Shown: positions 17,399 to 27,037, counted from the stretch's first letter. The stretch: DNA of 64,000 bases from Bacillus sp. THAF10 (GCF_009363695.1 NZ_CP045403.1:1592001-1656000), one strand, 5' to 3'. Numbers and translations: made by a program. The notes: a model not told the origin generated them from the sequence alone.

Positions 17399-18343
17399 AT
17401 GGCAAATTTGAGGACAATGGACCAAGCGCCCGCTTCAATATCCAATGATGAACGTCCTCAAGGAATAGAAGTTGCTCCTTCAAAATGGAAAGACTTCTTA
17501 GCGCTAATTAAAATTGGAATCGTTAATTCCAATTTTATTACTACTTTTACCGGCCTCTGGTTAGCCATATATTTCACCCGTCCTGAAGGGTTTATTGCTA
17601 ATTTAGATATTGTTCTATTAACGATGATAGGTTCTTCATTAGTTGTTGCAGGCTCCTGTAGCTTGAATAACTATATAGATAGAGATATCGATCATTTAAT
17701 GACACGAACAAAAAACCGTCCGACTGTTACCGGTAGAATGAATCCGGTAGGCGCATTATACCTTGGCATTATCTTAACAATCGTCGGTACCATCGTACTG
17801 GCAATGACAACAATAACTGCTGCAGTAATTGGATTAATTGGTGCTTTCACCTATGTGGTTTTATATACAATGTGGTCAAAAAGAAAAAACACCTTAAATA
17901 CTGTTATTGGAAGCATTTCAGGTGCCGTACCTCCATTGATTGGTTGGGCAGCGGTAGATGCTAATCTTTCATTAATAGCATGGATTCTTTTTCTTATTAT
18001 GTTTGTTTGGCAAATTCCTCATTTCCTTGCCATTGCCATAAGAAGATGTGAAGAATATCGAAATGCAGGGATACCTATGCTTCCAGTAGTGCATGGCTTT
18101 GCTGTGACAAGAAGACAAATGCTTGTATGGGTAGCATGTTTACTTCCTCTTCCTTTTTGGTTGTTTGATCTAGGTGGGGTTTTCATCTTTCTTGCCATGA
18201 TATTGAATGTTGGTTGGTTGGCTCTAAGCATAGCTGGCTTTAAAATGAAGGATGAAATGAAATGGGCGACATTGATGTTCGTTTACTCACTTAACTATCT
18301 CACCATCCTTTTTGTTTCCATGATTGTCGTAACCATCTTTTAA
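17399..18343 (+). CDS. ctaB: Protohaem IX farnesyltransferase CtaB
   Basis: UbiA-family membrane prenyltransferase converting haem B to haem O by adding a farnesyl group. The Asp-rich motif [19 protein letters not shown] is present near residue 85, with the second conserved loop around [13 protein letters not shown]. About nine membrane helices. The frame begins at 17345 but the ATG at 17399 follows AAAGGAGGAATTC, giving 314 aa. First gene of the ctaB-G group. Confidence 0.96.
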   Translation: MANLRTMDQAPASISNDERPQGIEVAPSKWKDFLALIKIGIVNSNFITTFTGLWLAIYFTRPEGFIANLDIVLLTMIGSSLVVAGSCSLNNYIDRDIDHLMTRTKNRPTVTGRMNPVGALYLGIILTIVGTIVLAMTTITAAVIGLIGAFTYVVLYTMWSKRKNTLNTVIGSISGAVPPLIGWAAVDANLSLIAWILFLIMFVWQIPHFLAIAIRRCEEYRNAGIPMLPVVHGFAVTRRQMLVWVACLLPLPFWLFDLGGVFIFLAMILNVGWLALSIAGFKMKDEMKWATLMFVYSLNYLTILFVSMIVVTIF

Positions 18344-18352
18344 AATAGGAAG

Positions 18353-18386
18353 AACAGCTATTGCTTTCAAAGCATAGCTGTTAATT
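18353..18386 (+). terminator. Hairpin after ctaB
   Basis: AACAGCTATTGCTT ... AAGCATAGCTGTTAATTTT. A modest stem with a weak T-tract; likely partial termination. Confidence 0.55.
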
Positions 18387-18423
18387 TTCCTGAATTTAAA
18401 GGGTGAAAGTATTAAACCTGTGG

Positions 18424-18429
18424 TATAGT
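18424..18429 (+). promoter_or_regulatory. Extended -10 promoter upstream of ctaC
   Basis: TATAGT preceded by TGG (TGTGGTATAGTAAAC), leaving a leader of about 150 nt before ctaC. It suggests ctaC-G can be transcribed separately from ctaB. Confidence 0.45.
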
Positions 18430-18585
18430 AAACAATGGGTGCAAAAAACCACTGTACTTTGCGGATTAATCTCTATTTGCAATGGTACATAATTTTATGA
18501 TTAGATTCTTTCTCTAAGAAATGAAGGAATTTATCAATACATTCTACTTCACTTACTAAATACGAAAGAGGGGTTTGATTAGGCT

Positions 18586-19647
18586 ATGAAGAAATGGCTA
18601 CCTAATTGGCGTATATTATCACTTTTCAGTGTCATGACGCTTTTCTTAGCAGGCTGTGGTGAACCGTTTATATCTACACTTAAGCCAGTTGGTGAAGTGG
18701 CAGATATTCAAAAATCACTGATTCTGTTAAGCTCCGCAATTATGATCTTAGTTGTAGTTGTGGTTTCAATCATCTTCATTTATGTTGTGGTAAAGTTCCG
18801 TCAACGTAAAGGCGAAGAAGATATCATTCCAAAACAGGTGGAAGGAAGCCACAAGCTTGAAATTACCTGGACTGTTATTCCTATTTTATTATTACTTATC
18901 TTAGCAGTTCCAACTGTTTCTTACACATTCCAGCTTGCAGATGTAGCTGAAATGGAAAAAGAAGAATCAGATGCGCTTGTAGTAAATGTTACGGCACATC
19001 TGTACTGGTGGGAGTTTGAATACCCACAACTTGGCATTACAACAGGTCAGGATCTTTATGTACCTACCGATGAAAACATTTATTTTAGTCTAGAAGCAAG
19101 CCAAGTTAAACACTCCTTCTGGATTCCTTCTGCAGGAGGAAAGATGGATACCAACACTGACAACACAAACCGTTTTTGGTTAAACTTTGATTCCAAACGT
19201 GTTGGACAAGCAAAGAATCTTTTCCATGGAAAATGTGCGGAACTATGCGGACCTTCCCACGGTTTGATGGATTTCAAGGTAAAAACATTGCCTCGTGATG
19301 AGTTCGATCAATGGGTTGAAAACATGAAAGCAAAAGAGCATAAAGCTGATACAGACCTTGCTCAAGCTGGGGAAGAAATTTTCAATGAAAGCTGTATCAC
19401 CTGTCATGCTGTTGGTGCTGATAGCCAAGGCGATTCAGGCGTGGGACCAAACTTAACAAACTTTGGTGACCGACAAATGATTGCTGGCGTTCTAGAGCAT
19501 AATCCAGAAGAGCTGGAAAGATGGCTAAAAGAGCCAGATGAAGTGAAGCCTGGTAACTTGATGTCTGGAAAATACGGTAATTTAGATCAAGAGGAAATTG
19601 ACGCTCTTGTTGAATACTTAATGTCCTTAAAAGTGGACGAAGAATAG
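18586..19647 (+). CDS. ctaC: Cytochrome caa3 oxidase subunit II with fused cytochrome c
   Basis: Membrane lipoprotein subunit that receives electrons and passes them to subunit I. Signal peptide with lipobox LAGC (Cys24), two membrane helices (about 40-70 and 90-112), a cupredoxin domain with the CuA site (HGKCAELCGPSHGLM), and a C-terminal cytochrome c domain with CITCH and a methionine-containing distal region (NLMSGKYG). The fused cytochrome c makes this a caa3-type oxidase. 353 aa, normal. ATG follows AAAGAGGGGTTTGATTAGGCT. Confidence 0.96.
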   Translation: MKKWLPNWRILSLFSVMTLFLAGCGEPFISTLKPVGEVADIQKSLILLSSAIMILVVVVVSIIFIYVVVKFRQRKGEEDIIPKQVEGSHKLEITWTVIPILLLLILAVPTVSYTFQLADVAEMEKEESDALVVNVTAHLYWWEFEYPQLGITTGQDLYVPTDENIYFSLEASQVKHSFWIPSAGGKMDTNTDNTNRFWLNFDSKRVGQAKNLFHGKCAELCGPSHGLMDFKVKTLPRDEFDQWVENMKAKEHKADTDLAQAGEEIFNESCITCHAVGADSQGDSGVGPNLTNFGDRQMIAGVLEHNPEELERWLKEPDEVKPGNLMSGKYGNLDQEEIDALVEYLMSLKVDEE

Positions 19648-19672
19648 ATTCTATCGAAAGGGAGGTTACATT

Positions 19673-21556
19673 GTGAGTACGTTAGCACAGAAAAAAGGCT
19701 TTGGTGCAACAGTATGGGATTACCTTACAACGGTTGACCATAAGAAGATTGCCATCCTTTACCTTATGGCCGGCGGATTCTTCTTTATCGTCGGTGGCTT
19801 GGAAGCGATGTTTATTCGTATCCAATTAGCTATTCCTAACAATGATTTTTTAGCTGCAGGGCTTTATAATGAAATCCTGACCATGCACGGTACAACGATG
19901 ATATTCCTGGCAGCAATGCCTTTGTTATTTGCATTTATGAATGCGGCTGTTCCACTGCAAATTGGTGCACGTGACGTAGCTTTTCCATTTATTAATGCAC
20001 TAGGATTCTGGTTATTCTTCTTTGGAGGAATCTTCCTTAACTTAAGTTGGTTTATTGGTGTAGACGGACCTGGAGCGCCTGATGCTGGATGGACATCTTA
20101 CGCATCACTTTCTTTGGCATCTAGTGGGTCTGGTATTGACTTTTATGCATTAGGTCTTCAGATTTCCGGTATTGGTACGTTAATTGGGGGTATTAACTTC
20201 CTTGTTACGATTATCAACATGCGTGCACCTGGTATGACTTACATGCGTATGCCATTATTTACTTGGTCTACTTTTGTAGCATCTGCATTAATTCTTTTCG
20301 CTTTCCCTCCATTAACTGTTGGGTTGGCACTTATGATGTTTGACCGCTTATTTGGAACTGCCTTCTTTGATCCGAATCTTGGTGGTAACACCGTTATATG
20401 GGAGCACTTATTCTGGATTTTCGGACATCCTGAAGTTTACATTTTGATCCTACCTGCATTTGGTATTTTCTCTGATGTATTCTCTACATTCTCGAAAAAG
20501 CGTCTGTTCGGATACTCTTCCATGGTATTCGCGACAGTTCTTATTGGATTCTTAGGATTCATGGTATGGGCTCACCACATGTTCACAACGGGTCTTGGAC
20601 CAATTGCGAATGCGATCTTTGCAGTTGCGACGATGGCAATTGCGGTACCAACAGGTATTAAAATCTTTAACTGGATGTTCACCATGTGGGGCGGACAGTT
20701 ACAAATCAACACGGCAATGCTTTGGTCTATTGCCTTTATTCCAAGTTTCGTACTTGGTGGAGTAACAGGGGTAATGCTAGCATCAGCAGCAGCTGACTAT
20801 CAATACCATGACTCTTACTTTGTAGTAGCTCACTTCCACTACGTTATTGTTGGTGGGGTAGTGTTTGGTCTATTCGCAGGTCTACACTACTGGTGGCCAA
20901 AAATATTTGGAAAAATCTTGGACGAAACTCTTGGGAAGATTACGTTCTGGTTGTTCTTCATTGGTTTCCATTTAACGTTCTTCATTCAGCACTTCTTAGG
21001 TTTAATGGGGATGCCTCGTCGTGTATTCACATTCCAAAGGGATTTAGGATGGGATTTGGCAAACTTAATCAGTTCTATTGGTGCAATTTTCATGGCACTT
21101 GCAACAGTAGTTTTAGCAATTAACATCGTAAAAACATTCTTAAGCAAGCAGACGGTTGCAGGAGATGCTTGGGGACATGGTCGTACTTTAGAATGGTCCA
21201 TTCCTTCTCCACCACCAGAGCACAACTTCACACAAACGCCACTTGTACGTGGACTTGATCCATTATGGGTGGAAAAAATGGAAGGCAAGAAAGGCATGAC
21301 GCCTGCAGAGCCTATTGGGGATATTCATATGCCTAACGGTTCCATTATTCCATTTGTTATCTCATTTGGACTATTCATTGCAGCATTTGGTATCTTGTTT
21401 AAGAACGCATTTGCGTGGGGTATTCCAGTAATGATTATTGGATTACTTGTTACATTAAGTGGAATGTTCTTCCGTTCTATTATTGATGATCATGGATATC
21501 ATATTCATAAAGAAGATCTTCTTAAAGAAGATGATGACAAGGGGGCGAAGCTATAA
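19673..21556 (+). CDS. ctaD: Cytochrome caa3 oxidase subunit I
   Basis: Catalytic haem-copper subunit reducing oxygen to water and pumping protons. The metal ligands are all visible: TMHGTTM (haem a), FGHPEVYILILP (CuB with the His-Tyr crosslink pair), WAHHMF (CuB) and VAHFHYVIVGG (haem a3 and haem a). 627 aa. GTG start at 19673 behind GGGAGGTTACATT. Twenty-five nt after ctaC; its stop overlaps the ctaE start by one base. Confidence 0.98.
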   Translation: MSTLAQKKGFGATVWDYLTTVDHKKIAILYLMAGGFFFIVGGLEAMFIRIQLAIPNNDFLAAGLYNEILTMHGTTMIFLAAMPLLFAFMNAAVPLQIGARDVAFPFINALGFWLFFFGGIFLNLSWFIGVDGPGAPDAGWTSYASLSLASSGSGIDFYALGLQISGIGTLIGGINFLVTIINMRAPGMTYMRMPLFTWSTFVASALILFAFPPLTVGLALMMFDRLFGTAFFDPNLGGNTVIWEHLFWIFGHPEVYILILPAFGIFSDVFSTFSKKRLFGYSSMVFATVLIGFLGFMVWAHHMFTTGLGPIANAIFAVATMAIAVPTGIKIFNWMFTMWGGQLQINTAMLWSIAFIPSFVLGGVTGVMLASAAADYQYHDSYFVVAHFHYVIVGGVVFGLFAGLHYWWPKIFGKILDETLGKITFWLFFIGFHLTFFIQHFLGLMGMPRRVFTFQRDLGWDLANLISSIGAIFMALATVVLAINIVKTFLSKQTVAGDAWGHGRTLEWSIPSPPPEHNFTQTPLVRGLDPLWVEKMEGKKGMTPAEPIGDIHMPNGSIIPFVISFGLFIAAFGILFKNAFAWGIPVMIIGLLVTLSGMFFRSIIDDHGYHIHKEDLLKEDDDKGAKL

Positions 21557-22179
21557 TGCATACAGAAGAAAAATTCACAGCAGAAACTTTTCCAGCTTCG
21601 CCTGAAAAGGCTACCCTTGAAGGAAAAAATAAATTCTTAGGCTTCTGGCTTTTCCTAGGCGGAGAGACTGTCCTATTTGCTTCACTTTTTGCAACATATT
21701 TAGCTTTAAGTGGTCCCGACTCTATTGTAGCAGGACCGGAAAAGAAAGATTTGTTTGACCTTGGACTTGTTTTTGCTGCCACGATGATTCTTTTAACAAG
21801 TTCTCTTACAAGTGTGTACGCAATGTACCACATGAAAAACTTTAACTTCAAAAAGATGCAGTTATGGTTAGCAATCACTTGGTTATTAGGATTATCCTTC
21901 CTAGGCCTTGAGATTTATGAGTTCAATCATTATATACATTTAGGACACACAATTACTAGTAGTGCATTTGGATCTGCATTCTATGTACTTGTCGGTACTC
22001 ACGGTGCCCACGTTCTTTTTGGACTATTATGGATTGGAACATTGCTTATCCGAAACATGAATCGTGGATTGGATCTATACAATGCACCTAAGTTCTATGT
22101 AGCTTCTCTTTACTGGCACTTTATCGACGTTGTATGGTTATTCATCTTTACTGTCGTATATTTAATGGGGATGGTGTGA
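21556..22179 (+). CDS. ctaE: Cytochrome caa3 oxidase subunit III
   Basis: A 207-aa membrane subunit with five predicted helices, stabilising the oxidase core. Family-typical sequences are FWLFLGGETVLFASLFATY, the VGTHGAHVLFGLLWIGTL helix and YWHFIDVVWLFIFTVVYL at the C-terminus. The start ATG shares its A with the ctaD stop codon (TAATG), which indicates translational coupling. Confidence 0.97.
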   Translation: MHTEEKFTAETFPASPEKATLEGKNKFLGFWLFLGGETVLFASLFATYLALSGPDSIVAGPEKKDLFDLGLVFAATMILLTSSLTSVYAMYHMKNFNFKKMQLWLAITWLLGLSFLGLEIYEFNHYIHLGHTITSSAFGSAFYVLVGTHGAHVLFGLLWIGTLLIRNMNRGLDLYNAPKFYVASLYWHFIDVVWLFIFTVVYLMGMV

Positions 22180-22185
22180 TGACTG

Positions 22186-22518
22186 ATGGCAAATACTCAA
22201 TCAAATACAGGTAACCCAAAAGTAGATATAGCATATCGTCGTAAAAAAGCAAAAGAGGAAATGAAGTATCAGGTTGTATCGTTTGTATTAATGATCTTCC
22301 TAACATTGCTTGCATTCCTAGCGGTTGGAGCGGAGATGGATAAGTACTTTATTATGCCATTCATCATTCTGCTAGCAATCGTACAATGTATCTTCCAACT
22401 TTACTATTTCATGCATATGAATCATAAAGGACATGAAACGCCAGCTTTATTCTTATATTCTGGCTTAGCAGTTGGCTTGATTACTATCTTAGCGTTTACT
22501 ACTATTATCTGGTGGTAA
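22186..22518 (+). CDS. ctaF: Cytochrome caa3 oxidase subunit IV
   Basis: A 110-aa small membrane subunit with three predicted helices; PIVB/cytochrome C oxidase IV family, pattern LYYFMHMNHKGHETPALFLYSGL. Only six nt after ctaE and followed by a strong terminator. The ribosome site is weak (GGGGATGG upstream), consistent with coupling to ctaE translation. Confidence 0.95.
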   Translation: MANTQSNTGNPKVDIAYRRKKAKEEMKYQVVSFVLMIFLTLLAFLAVGAEMDKYFIMPFIILLAIVQCIFQLYYFMHMNHKGHETPALFLYSGLAVGLITILAFTTIIWW

Positions 22519-22526
22519 GCGGAATT

Positions 22527-22567
22527 GAGAAAGACCGTCATATTGAACGGTCTTTCTCTTTTTTTTG
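22527..22567 (+). terminator. Terminator after ctaF
   Basis: GAGAAAGACCGT ... ACGGTCTTTCTCTTTTTTTT, strong stem and T-tract. Confidence 0.92.
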
Positions 22568-22696
22568 TCGAAATCATGACATTTGCCTTAAAGCTATCCT
22601 AGTAGTTCTACAGTGCATTGAAGGGGCTCAGGATTATATAGTATAATGTTCGTATGTTCTATGGATGAAGCATTCCATACAGTTGAGGTGACAGAA

Positions 22697-23605
22697 ATGA
22701 TTGGCAACCTAGAAATGTTCGGATTTCAGGCTTTGTGGAGTCCGTATTTATTAATAACCACCATTTTGATTATTTCGTTTTATTTATATATTACCGGAGT
22801 AGGGAGACATCGGTTTAAGAACTCTGAACCCATCTCTACTAAACAAAAAACCTTCTTTTTAAGCAGTATGATTTTGTTTTATCTTGTAAAAGGTTCACCT
22901 GTAGATCTATTGAGTCATTTAATGCTAAGTGCACATATGACACAAATGGCTATCTTGTACCTTGTAATACCACCTATTCTATTAATGGGCATGCCTGCTT
23001 GGGTATTACGAAAAGTAATTAATTTTCCTGTAATCAAACCAGTTTTTAGCTTCTTTTCCAAACCACTTATAGCACTGTTTGTTTTTAATGTATTGTTCTC
23101 TCTTTATCACTTGCCTGTAGTGTTTGATTTCATTAAAGTTGATATGGTTTACCATACGCTATATACTGCTGTTATGTTTTTAGGCGCTTTTATTATGTGG
23201 TGGCCGCTTGTAAATCCACTGCCTGAAGAACAACGGTTATCAGGTATAAAGAAAATAGGGTATATTATGGCAGATGGCATGCTACTAACTCCAGCCTGTG
23301 CATTAATTATTTTTGCAGAACAACCTTTATATTCTACGTATTCAGAGCTTACCGCATGGCTTGCTGCGCTGGAATTATGTGTACCTGCAGGAACGTTAAG
23401 TGGATTAGATTTAGGTGGACCGGAAATGTTCAATTCCATGCCACTCTTAGAAGATCAACGACTTGGCGGAGTTATCATGAAAATCATTCAAGAGATTATG
23501 TATGGATGCATCCTAGCCTATGTATTCTTTAGCTGGGCGAGAAAAGAGCGAGAAAAGGATGAATTGGATTTAAATAAAGCAATGCACCCCAAAACAGTCG
23601 AGTAA
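22697..23605 (+). CDS. ctaG: Cytochrome c oxidase assembly factor CtaG
   Basis: Multi-spanning membrane protein of the caa3 CtaG family, required for active caa3 oxidase and probably involved in copper delivery. Conserved pieces are MLSAHMTQMAILYLVIPPILLMGMP and the later His/Trp-rich helices (LFSLYHLPVVFDF, AFIMWWPLVNPLP). The frame opens at 22646, but ATG at 22697 follows TTGAGGTGACAGA and gives 302 aa, close to the family length. It lies after the ctaF terminator and so needs read-through or its own promoter. Confidence 0.94.
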   Translation: MIGNLEMFGFQALWSPYLLITTILIISFYLYITGVGRHRFKNSEPISTKQKTFFLSSMILFYLVKGSPVDLLSHLMLSAHMTQMAILYLVIPPILLMGMPAWVLRKVINFPVIKPVFSFFSKPLIALFVFNVLFSLYHLPVVFDFIKVDMVYHTLYTAVMFLGAFIMWWPLVNPLPEEQRLSGIKKIGYIMADGMLLTPACALIIFAEQPLYSTYSELTAWLAALELCVPAGTLSGLDLGGPEMFNSMPLLEDQRLGGVIMKIIQEIMYGCILAYVFFSWARKEREKDELDLNKAMHPKTVE

Positions 23606-23613
23606 ATGCAAAG

Positions 23614-23645
23614 AAAGCAGCAGCACAGTGTTGTTGCTGCTTTTT
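23614..23645 (+). terminator. Terminator after ctaG
   Basis: AAAGCAGCAGCA-CAGTGT-TGTTGCTGCTTTTT. Confidence 0.85.
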
Positions 23646-23671
23646 ACATAGAGTATTGAGAGGAGAACAAC

Positions 23672-24139
23672 ATGGATTATTCTGTTCCTATTATGCCAAC
23701 CATAAGTACCTTTTTTATTGTACTTAGTGCCATTTTTGTAGCGATTGGTTGGTACTTAATTTTACAAAGAAAACTTGAAGCTCATAAGAAGGTTATGTTT
23801 TATGCAGCCATTTTTGCTATTTTGTTTTTCATTATTTATGCCTCCCGAACGATCTTTATCGGAAATACAAGCTTTGGGGGACCAGATAATGTGAAGATCT
23901 ACTATACGATTTTTTTACTGTTCCATATTACACTCGCAACAGTTGGTGCCGTTCTTGGTATCATCTCATTATGGACAGGCTATAAAAATAAATTGAATAA
24001 GCATCGTAAGCTTGGCCCAGTCACAAGTATCGTGTGGTTTGTAACAGCCATCACTGGAGTTGCAGTTTACTCTTTGCTTTATATCATTTACCAGGGCGGA
24101 GAAACGACTTCTGTAGTTAGAGCTATTCTAGGATATTAA
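23672..24139 (+). CDS. ctaM: DUF420 membrane protein, CtaM/YozB-like
   Basis: A 155-aa membrane protein with four predicted helices (starting near residues 8, 41, 77 and 118), matching DUF420. In Staphylococcus aureus a DUF420 protein (CtaM, homologous to B. subtilis YozB) is required for activity of the aa3 oxidase; location right after ctaG fits an assembly role. Conserved histidines occur in KLEAHKKVMF, LLFHITLATVG and NKHRKLGPVTSIVWF. ATG start behind TTGAGAGGAGAACAAC. Symbol given by family membership and context. Confidence 0.8.
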   Translation: MDYSVPIMPTISTFFIVLSAIFVAIGWYLILQRKLEAHKKVMFYAAIFAILFFIIYASRTIFIGNTSFGGPDNVKIYYTIFLLFHITLATVGAVLGIISLWTGYKNKLNKHRKLGPVTSIVWFVTAITGVAVYSLLYIIYQGGETTSVVRAILGY

Positions 24140-24141
24140 GC

Positions 24142-24179
24142 AAAAAAAGTGTTTGGAGAAGACTCCATACACTTTTTTT
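24142..24179 (+). terminator. Terminator after the DUF420 gene
   Basis: AAAAAAAGTGT-TTGGAGAAGACTCCAT-ACACTTTTTTT with an inner GGAG/CTCC pairing. Works in both directions. Confidence 0.9.
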
Positions 24180-24180
24180 G

Positions 24181-24341
24181 TTAGCTCTTTTCAAAAAGAT
24201 TATTAAGATTTTTTCCAGTCATTATACGAAGATAAGTTGCCATATATATGATAATTACTCCACGAAAAGAGCACGACAGCAACGTGGATTACATGTTGCT
24301 TAACTATACGCAGTATCAACAAAGTCTGCGATAACAGCATG
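24181..24341 (-). repeat. Dispersed repeat, copy R4 (inverted)
   Basis: About 161 bp in opposite orientation to the other copies. Read on the minus strand it has the left end GCTGTTATCGCAGACTTTG, the ACTGCGTATAGTTAAG block, GTTGCTGTCGTGCTCTTTTC, the GGCAACTTATCTTC block, and the right end TTTTTGAAAAGAGCTAA. The central hairpin is degraded. It fills the convergent gap between the DUF420 gene and the AI-2E family gene. Confidence 0.85.
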
Positions 24342-24345
24342 TTTG

Positions 24346-25404
24346 TTATATTTTAAAGTTCAATTTAATTATTCCGGCCTCTCTAGCAGAATTAAATGCA
24401 ATGAGAACAAGAGGACCTACAAAAAATCCTAATACCCCAACTAGCTTTAAGCCAAGATACATCGCAATGAGTGTAGCAAGCGGAGAGAGCCCGATATGAG
24501 TTCCCATTACTTTTGGTTCTACAGTTCTTCTAATGACAAGTAGAATGACTGCAAGGACAGCAAGCTGGGTACCAAGTGCAAGGTCACCAGTAATCAAATG
24601 ATACAATGCCCATGGTCCTAAAATTACAATCGAGCCAATAATAGGAATTAAATCAATAATCCATATAAGTAATGACATCACGAGAGCGTGCTCGGGAGCA
24701 ATGAACCAAAGACCAATAAGACTCACAAAAAATATAAGAACACTCACTAAAAATTGAGCCTTAAAAAAGCCAAAAATTACGTAGGATAACCTGGAACTCA
24801 TAAATGTTACTTTGTCAGCTGTTTCTTCTTTCAGATGAGCAAAGATTCCCGCTTTTAATCGGGGCATGTCAATCATAAATAAGAACAGGGCAATTAAGAA
24901 GACAATAAAGCTCACTAAGTAGTTAGGAATATTAGTGAAAATGCTTTTTATATTTTCTATATTAAATAAATCTGTTAAGTATATTCTTAAATCATACAAA
25001 AGGTTATCAATTTGACTGCTTATCTCACGCACAAGCTCTGGCGGAAGATCTTCTGAAGCGAGTTCAATGTCAGCCTGAAAGTCTCGCCACACACGATTAA
25101 CTTCATTTATGTAAGAAGGTGCATTTTCTACGAGGTTGATGGCTTCTGTAATTACTTTTGTTGTTAAGAAATAACCGGCAATGCCAATGCTTGTTAAAAA
25201 TATCACAAATACGATAAAAACAGACAAGTTTCGTTTTATTTTCGCTCGCTGTTGGATTACTCTCACGAGAGGTTCTAGAAATAATGCTGTAACTAAGGCA
25301 ACGATGATGGGAACGGAAATTGGTAAAATAAATAACGCAACCAAGCTCACAGCCACAATAATTAAAAGAATAAACAGGGTACGTAAACTAAAAAGCGTGG
25401 ACAA
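24346..25404 (-). CDS. AI-2E family (YtvI-like) membrane protein
   Basis: A 352-aa membrane protein of the AI-2E transporter/permease family (PF01594) with about seven helices: two N-terminal, an extracytoplasmic region (about 75-140), and the C-terminal bundle with SLLIWIIDLIPIIGSIVILGPWALYHLITG and GLKLVGVLGFFVGPLVLIAFNS, both strongly family-typical. B. subtilis paralogues include YtvI (sporulation), YrrI and YueF; which one this corresponds to cannot be settled. TTG start behind AAAGGAGTCCATCA. Confidence 0.85.
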   Translation of the reverse strand: MSTLFSLRTLFILLIIVAVSLVALFILPISVPIIVALVTALFLEPLVRVIQQRAKIKRNLSVFIVFVIFLTSIGIAGYFLTTKVITEAINLVENAPSYINEVNRVWRDFQADIELASEDLPPELVREISSQIDNLLYDLRIYLTDLFNIENIKSIFTNIPNYLVSFIVFLIALFLFMIDMPRLKAGIFAHLKEETADKVTFMSSRLSYVIFGFFKAQFLVSVLIFFVSLIGLWFIAPEHALVMSLLIWIIDLIPIIGSIVILGPWALYHLITGDLALGTQLAVLAVILLVIRRTVEPKVMGTHIGLSPLATLIAMYLGLKLVGVLGFFVGPLVLIAFNSAREAGIIKLNFKI

Positions 25405-25631
25405 TGATGGACTCCTTTCTAAACCAGTACTTCTACCTTAATTATAGTATGGTTTCTTTGGAATGAACAGTAGCTAGGAAAATTATTATGTGTAGGAGAG
25501 ATAGTGGTGAAATGAAGGGTAATTTTTACTAGTAGGGCATGCACTTTAATTTTTTCAAAAGCATAAAATAATAATACCAATATGTACATTGCACTGTCAT
25601 TTCTCCAAAAAAATGTAAGGGGGGATGCCTT

Positions 25632-25973
25632 TTGATGCAACTAATGAGTAAGCAGGATGAAATGAGTAATTTGATTTTACAAACAGTTATTTCTATCTGT
25701 GTTTCTGAATTTAGTGAGATAAAATTATTACCTGTTGGATCGTTGAATAAGTATTATTATGCACTAACAAGGGAGATAAGAAACTCAGCAAATATTAAGA
25801 TAAATGACAGAAATGAATATACCATTGATTTAACAATAGCCATTTCTGCAACACCTGATATCCTAGGAGCTTGTAAAAAACTTCAGCTTGCCATTAAAGA
25901 AGAAATTGAGATTATTACTGGGTGCAAGGTCAGTAATGTAAATCTGTCCATTGAAGGAATTTGGAAAAAATAA
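25632..25973 (+). CDS. Asp23/Gls24-like small protein
   Basis: A 113-aa soluble protein whose C-terminal two thirds resemble the Asp23/Gls24 fold: ISATPDILGACKKLQLAIKEEIEIITGCKVSNVNLSIEGI parallels the usual helix, then 'tG..v..VNv.V.gI' ending. Family members (YloU, YqhY, AmaP partner) relate to envelope stress or lipid metabolism. It starts TTG at 25632 or ATG at 25635 behind AAGGGGGGATG. Isolated gene, with no amaP-like partner adjacent. Family assignment is by pattern, not certain. Confidence 0.6.
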   Translation: MMQLMSKQDEMSNLILQTVISICVSEFSEIKLLPVGSLNKYYYALTREIRNSANIKINDRNEYTIDLTIAISATPDILGACKKLQLAIKEEIEIITGCKVSNVNLSIEGIWKK

Positions 25974-26011
25974 AAAGGTGACGCAATCGTATGTAAGCAT
26001 TGCAATTCACC
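25972..26011 (-). terminator. Terminator of the YugN-like gene
   Basis: Imperfect hairpin GGTGACGCAAT ... ATTGCAATTCACC; read on the minus strand it is followed by TTTTTATTT. It lies between convergent genes. Confidence 0.6.
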
Positions 26012-26021
26012 CATTACTTCA

Positions 26022-26378
26022 TTATTTTATTGCGTCCATGCGCTCTTTTGCTTGTTTCAGCAGTGATTTAGATGTGGAAACAACATTTGCGGGAAATGTT
26101 TCGCCTTCCCCATATTCTACTCCATGAGGATAATAGTGTTTCCCTAATAGTGGTGTAAGAAAATTAATTACTGCATGAGATCCTCCGATATCACCTTCTA
26201 CAGCATATCCTTGCACACGTAGATAAAATACTCCCTCTTTCGTCTCAAACTTGCGATCAAACGTTACGCGTTCATAGTCCCATTGACCAGCAAGATCAAA
26301 ACCAAGGTCTTCCATAATATCCGTACAGCGTGATAATTCCACTTTTTCATTTTCTAAACCTGTGTTTTCAATTTTCAT
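26022..26378 (-). CDS. ylbA: YugN-like family protein (YlbA position)
   Basis: A 118-aa soluble protein of the YugN-like family (PF08868): FDLAGQWDYERVTFDRKFETKEGVFYLRVQGYAVEGDIG and the PLLGKHYYPHGVEYGE motif. Function unknown. It lies between the cta region and ylbB as B. subtilis ylbA does. ATG start behind AAAAAGGAGTGCACATAC. Confidence 0.78.
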   Translation of the reverse strand: MKIENTGLENEKVELSRCTDIMEDLGFDLAGQWDYERVTFDRKFETKEGVFYLRVQGYAVEGDIGGSHAVINFLTPLLGKHYYPHGVEYGEGETFPANVVSTSKSLLKQAKERMDAIK

Positions 26379-26612
26379 GTATGTGCACTCCTTTTTGTGT
26401 CGCTTAATATGTAAGAAAGTATGCTCCTAGTTAATAATAGTACGAAAGCGAACAACTTTCAACAAAGAATAGGACAACAGTTCTCTTCAACGAAATGTTT
26501 TTTCAGAAAAAGTCATGATTTTGTAGAAAATGGTCATCCTAAATGGTGGAATGGATTATTACTATCCTCTTCTTTTAGACACAAACCTATGCGATAAAAT
26601 GGAGGAATAAAC

Positions 26613-27026
26613 ATGAAAAAGGTAAGAGATATCATGACAACAGATGTGGATTGCTGCACACCTCTTGATAATGTTTACGAGGTAGCATCGAAAATGCGTG
26701 ACCTAGATGTTGGAGCCATTCCTATCGTGGAGAATGGAAAGCTTCTAGGTATGATAACCGATCGAGACTTAGTCGTCAGAGGTATAGCAGAAAAGCATCC
26801 GGGGTCCAATCAAGTGACAAATGTAATGAGCGACCACCTGATTACCATTTCCCCTGAGGAATCACTTGCTGAAGCTTCAGAGCTTATGTCAGAACACCAA
26901 ATAAGAAGGCTACCGGTCGTAGAAAATGGACATCTTATAGGCATTGTTTCATTAGGAGATTTGGCCATTCACAACTATTCTGATGATCAAGCTGGAGATG
27001 CTCTAAGTGAAATCTCTGAACATTAA
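26613..27026 (+). CDS. ylbB: CBS-domain protein YlbB
   Basis: A 137-aa protein made of two CBS domains (about 1-62 and 65-128), which usually bind adenosyl ligands. Typical pattern VRDIMTTDVDCCTPLDNVYEVASKMRD, VGAIPIVENGKLLGMITDRDLVVRG and the repeat version RRLPVVENGHLIGIVSLGDLA. No effector domain is attached. ATG behind ATGGAGGAATAAAC. Confidence 0.93.
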   Translation: MKKVRDIMTTDVDCCTPLDNVYEVASKMRDLDVGAIPIVENGKLLGMITDRDLVVRGIAEKHPGSNQVTNVMSDHLITISPEESLAEASELMSEHQIRRLPVVENGHLIGIVSLGDLAIHNYSDDQAGDALSEISEH

Positions 27027-27037
27027 TTAAAAAAAGA

